A stretch of DNA of 35,436 bases from Paulinella micropora. Taxonomy: Eukaryota; Cercozoa; Imbricatea; Euglyphida. Both the position numbers and the translations under genes were made by a program. Shown here one piece after another: positions 33,783-35,436 of this stretch (its first letter is position 1; every line of letters begins with the position of its first letter). The stretch is taken from NCBI GenBank assembly GCA_009731375.1, contig BJOX01000143.1, positions 103,077 through 138,512 on the forward strand, read 5' to 3'. The notes under the pieces are model-generated. The model saw nothing but the letters and a program-made list of their open reading frames with translations. It was not told the origin of the DNA and ran no database searches.

Positions 33783-35436
33783 AGAAGGAGGGAGAAAACA
33801 GAACAACATGCATTGCACGATACACCGTTGTGCAGGTCCCAACCAAGGGTACCAGTGAGTCTAAGAGCCCACAGCAGGCCACAGACCAACTCAAAGGTAG
33901 TACAATACCAGTACACCCATCACGACAACAAACAGTGCATGCTGCTAATAGGCAGGCGAGTAAAGCGCTGGCAAAGAGAAAGCAGGCGGGCCTGTCGCAG
34001 CCACAGCCGAAGAAAGTAAGAATAGAACCTGCAATCAATCTTATCAACTTGCCGAGACAGACAATAGATAAGGAGGATGGAGGACATCAACCTCTCCTCA
34101 CGGTCTCAAACAGAGAAAGCAAGGACAATCATCCTTCGCCTGTGAACAATACCCAAAAAGACATTAGAAAAACGGCGGAAAGGGAGGAGGCGAACCTCGA
34201 GAAAAGGATGCAGATTTTAGAACGCAAGCTCCTTGTATTGGCCTTAAAAAGTCACCGGCCAGACGCTTTATGCTATACGAACCTTTTTTGTGAAACATTA
34301 AATACCTTTGTAAACGTTGGTAATGATACTATGGCGAATATTAATATTGTCGGCCGGAAATTTACTACGAAACACCATGCGTGGTTAGAAACTAATATGA
34401 AAAAATCATCTGGCACCTTGAAAGGAGTTAGTAGTCGGACGGATATAACGGGCATCATCACTTTAAATTTTGAATTGAAATCCGGACGAGTATATCGAGT
34501 GGACTTATACATTGTCCCCGAATACCACGAATCTTTTGTCGTACGACCAACTGGAGACAATAAACGTAGTGATTGATTGCGCCGCCAAAGAGTCATATAC
34601 GGCGTAGAGCCAGGAGAAGAATATACTGTCGACTCTCTCCATGCTATTGACTCATACGAGGCCCTACACCTAGGGTTAGCATCGGAAGGGAAACAGGTGG
34701 CCATTACACGCGCATATGAGGCATATATGCCAACGGACGCGGTGTCTAAAGATGGTTCAAACCTGTCAGACAAGAGAGAGGCGGAGGTCTATACTGCTAC
34801 AGTCTCTACACAATGGGATAAAAAGTCGATAGACGATCTCATTGAAAAGAGGAAAGAGGAGATTATATGCATGGGAAAAAGGTGCCCATCGTTGGTGAGA
34901 TTTAAGAAGGAGCAGGGGCCGATGTATATATTACCAACGGGTATTGCTTTCACGTAAAGGTGGAAGAGAAGGACAGACAGGAGTTTATACCGAGGAGAAG
35001 GGGACGACTCCCTGATATCCCGGCAGAAGATATTAAAAGCTTTATTACCGAATTCTGGGGTGACGAGCCTACGTGGCCGCGCTCACTGACAGAAGTGAAA
35101 AAGTGCCTGCGCACTCTTTTTAAAAATAATAGACCATATACGGTCATACTCCCGTACAAGGAGAAGGCGAAATGGGCGCAGGAGATACGGGACCGGCTTA
35201 TTGATCATCCGATACCGGTGCCCTCACGGAAGCAACACTTAGTGGTGGCTTGTTGTCTCGGGACTCGTGAGCAGAGCAGTGCATACAAGCGGACGCTCAG
35301 AGACCAGGACAAATTGAAATTGATTCCTCAAGCATTCACATGCTTCGATGGTTTCTACACCCGAAAAGCTCCGTTGCAATATGCGAGATTAATAGATATG
35401 TTGGTAGGTCTGGCGGAGGACGACGAACCAGACACT
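33779..35436 (+). CDS. Pro-Pol N-terminal part: protease-like region and start of RT, with one stop and one frameshift
   Basis: In frame with gag's TGA. A basic, proline-rich linker (33,830-34,030) leads to a charged helix and a region positioned and shaped like a retropepsin (34,290-34,560), with strands ending RVDLYIVPE. The usual D-S/T-G triad is not evident; NDTMANIN stands where it would be expected. A TGA at 34574-34576 interrupts the frame, after which it continues to 34957. There one T appears to be missing from a T run (34948-34950) and coding resumes in another frame to the window end, reaching sequence identical to copy 1 pol. The copy is probably defective, or contains base errors. 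Confidence 0.7.
35254..35436 (+). repeat. 183-base match to 25049-25231 (two mismatches)
   Basis: Both segments begin TGTCTCGGGACTCG and agree to the last base of the window, differing at two positions. The sequences to their left are unrelated: zinc-finger gene for copy 1 and pro-pol for copy 2. This fixes the copy 1 truncation point at 25049. Confidence 0.95.

Larger units (their letters stand above)
30558..35436 (+). mobile_element. Ty3/Gypsy LTR retrotransposon, copy 2, gag to early pol, cut by window end
   Basis: Primer site, leader, gag and protease region, and the start of pol follow the LTR in the order expected for a 5' half of the same element. Its last 183 bases match copy 1. An 854-N gap (30846-31699) hides the gag start. 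The copy carries a frameshift in gag, an in-frame TGA and a frameshift in pro-pol. Confidence 0.85.

Overview
The window looks like a gene-dense stretch of a eukaryotic double-stranded DNA virus, or an integrated copy of one (about positions 1-25048, GC-rich), joined abruptly to Ty3/Gypsy LTR retrotransposon sequence (25049-35436, less GC-rich). Eukaryotic signals are plain: AATAAA/ATTAAA polyadenylation signals after genes, TATA-like boxes, no Shine-Dalgarno logic, C2H2 and RanBP2-type zinc fingers, an N-myristoylation signal and a SF3 (D5-type) helicase. I could not assign a virus family. The D5-like replication protein fits large and mid-size eukaryotic DNA viruses, but no capsid, DNA polymerase or packaging ATPase gene is recognisable here.

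Layout of the virus-like part: a small coiled-coil protein (155-385, +); a C2H2 zinc-finger gene (538-1253, -); a two-span membrane protein (1497-1874, +); a short ORF overlapping a 582-residue unknown protein (2012-3858, +); a 632-residue membrane protein with a large ectodomain (3948-5846, -); a long, interrupted unknown protein (6144-8625, +); a membrane-anchored coiled-coil protein (9195-9632, -); a probably myristoylated protein (9870-10550, +); a 366-residue unknown (10652-11752, +); a small interrupted ORF (11790-12038, -); a broken multi-pass membrane protein (12429-13901, -); a minus-strand cluster with a RanBP2-finger/methyltransferase-like fusion, its upstream partial paralogue and a small protein (14108-17089); three more minus-strand genes (17271-19473); a large HNH + D5-like SF3 helicase gene (20196-23180, -) divergent from a PD-(D/E)xK-like nuclease gene (23502-24476, +); and a five-finger C2H2 gene (24592-25048, -) cut at its 5' end by the retroelement junction.

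The retroelement part holds a 5'-truncated copy with an intact pol (RT, RNase H, integrase), one LTR (30173-30557), then a second copy reading gag, an in-frame UGA CUAG stop, and pro-pol up to the window end. The last 183 bases repeat 25049-25231 with two mismatches, so this is either a tandem array sharing an LTR or an assembly loop.

Three themes stand out. First, intergenic regions repeatedly carry purine-to-pyrimidine inverted repeats with poly-G/poly-C cores and G/C palindromes, and most assembly gaps sit in them. Second, many genes are interrupted by single frameshifts, often in G/C runs, or by in-frame stop codons followed by coding-like sequence without any methionine. Third, the retroelement appears to separate gag from pro-pol by a stop codon in the known UGA-CUAG readthrough context. 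Sequencing error, decay of an integrated copy, and programmed recoding are all possible for the second theme and are kept apart below.
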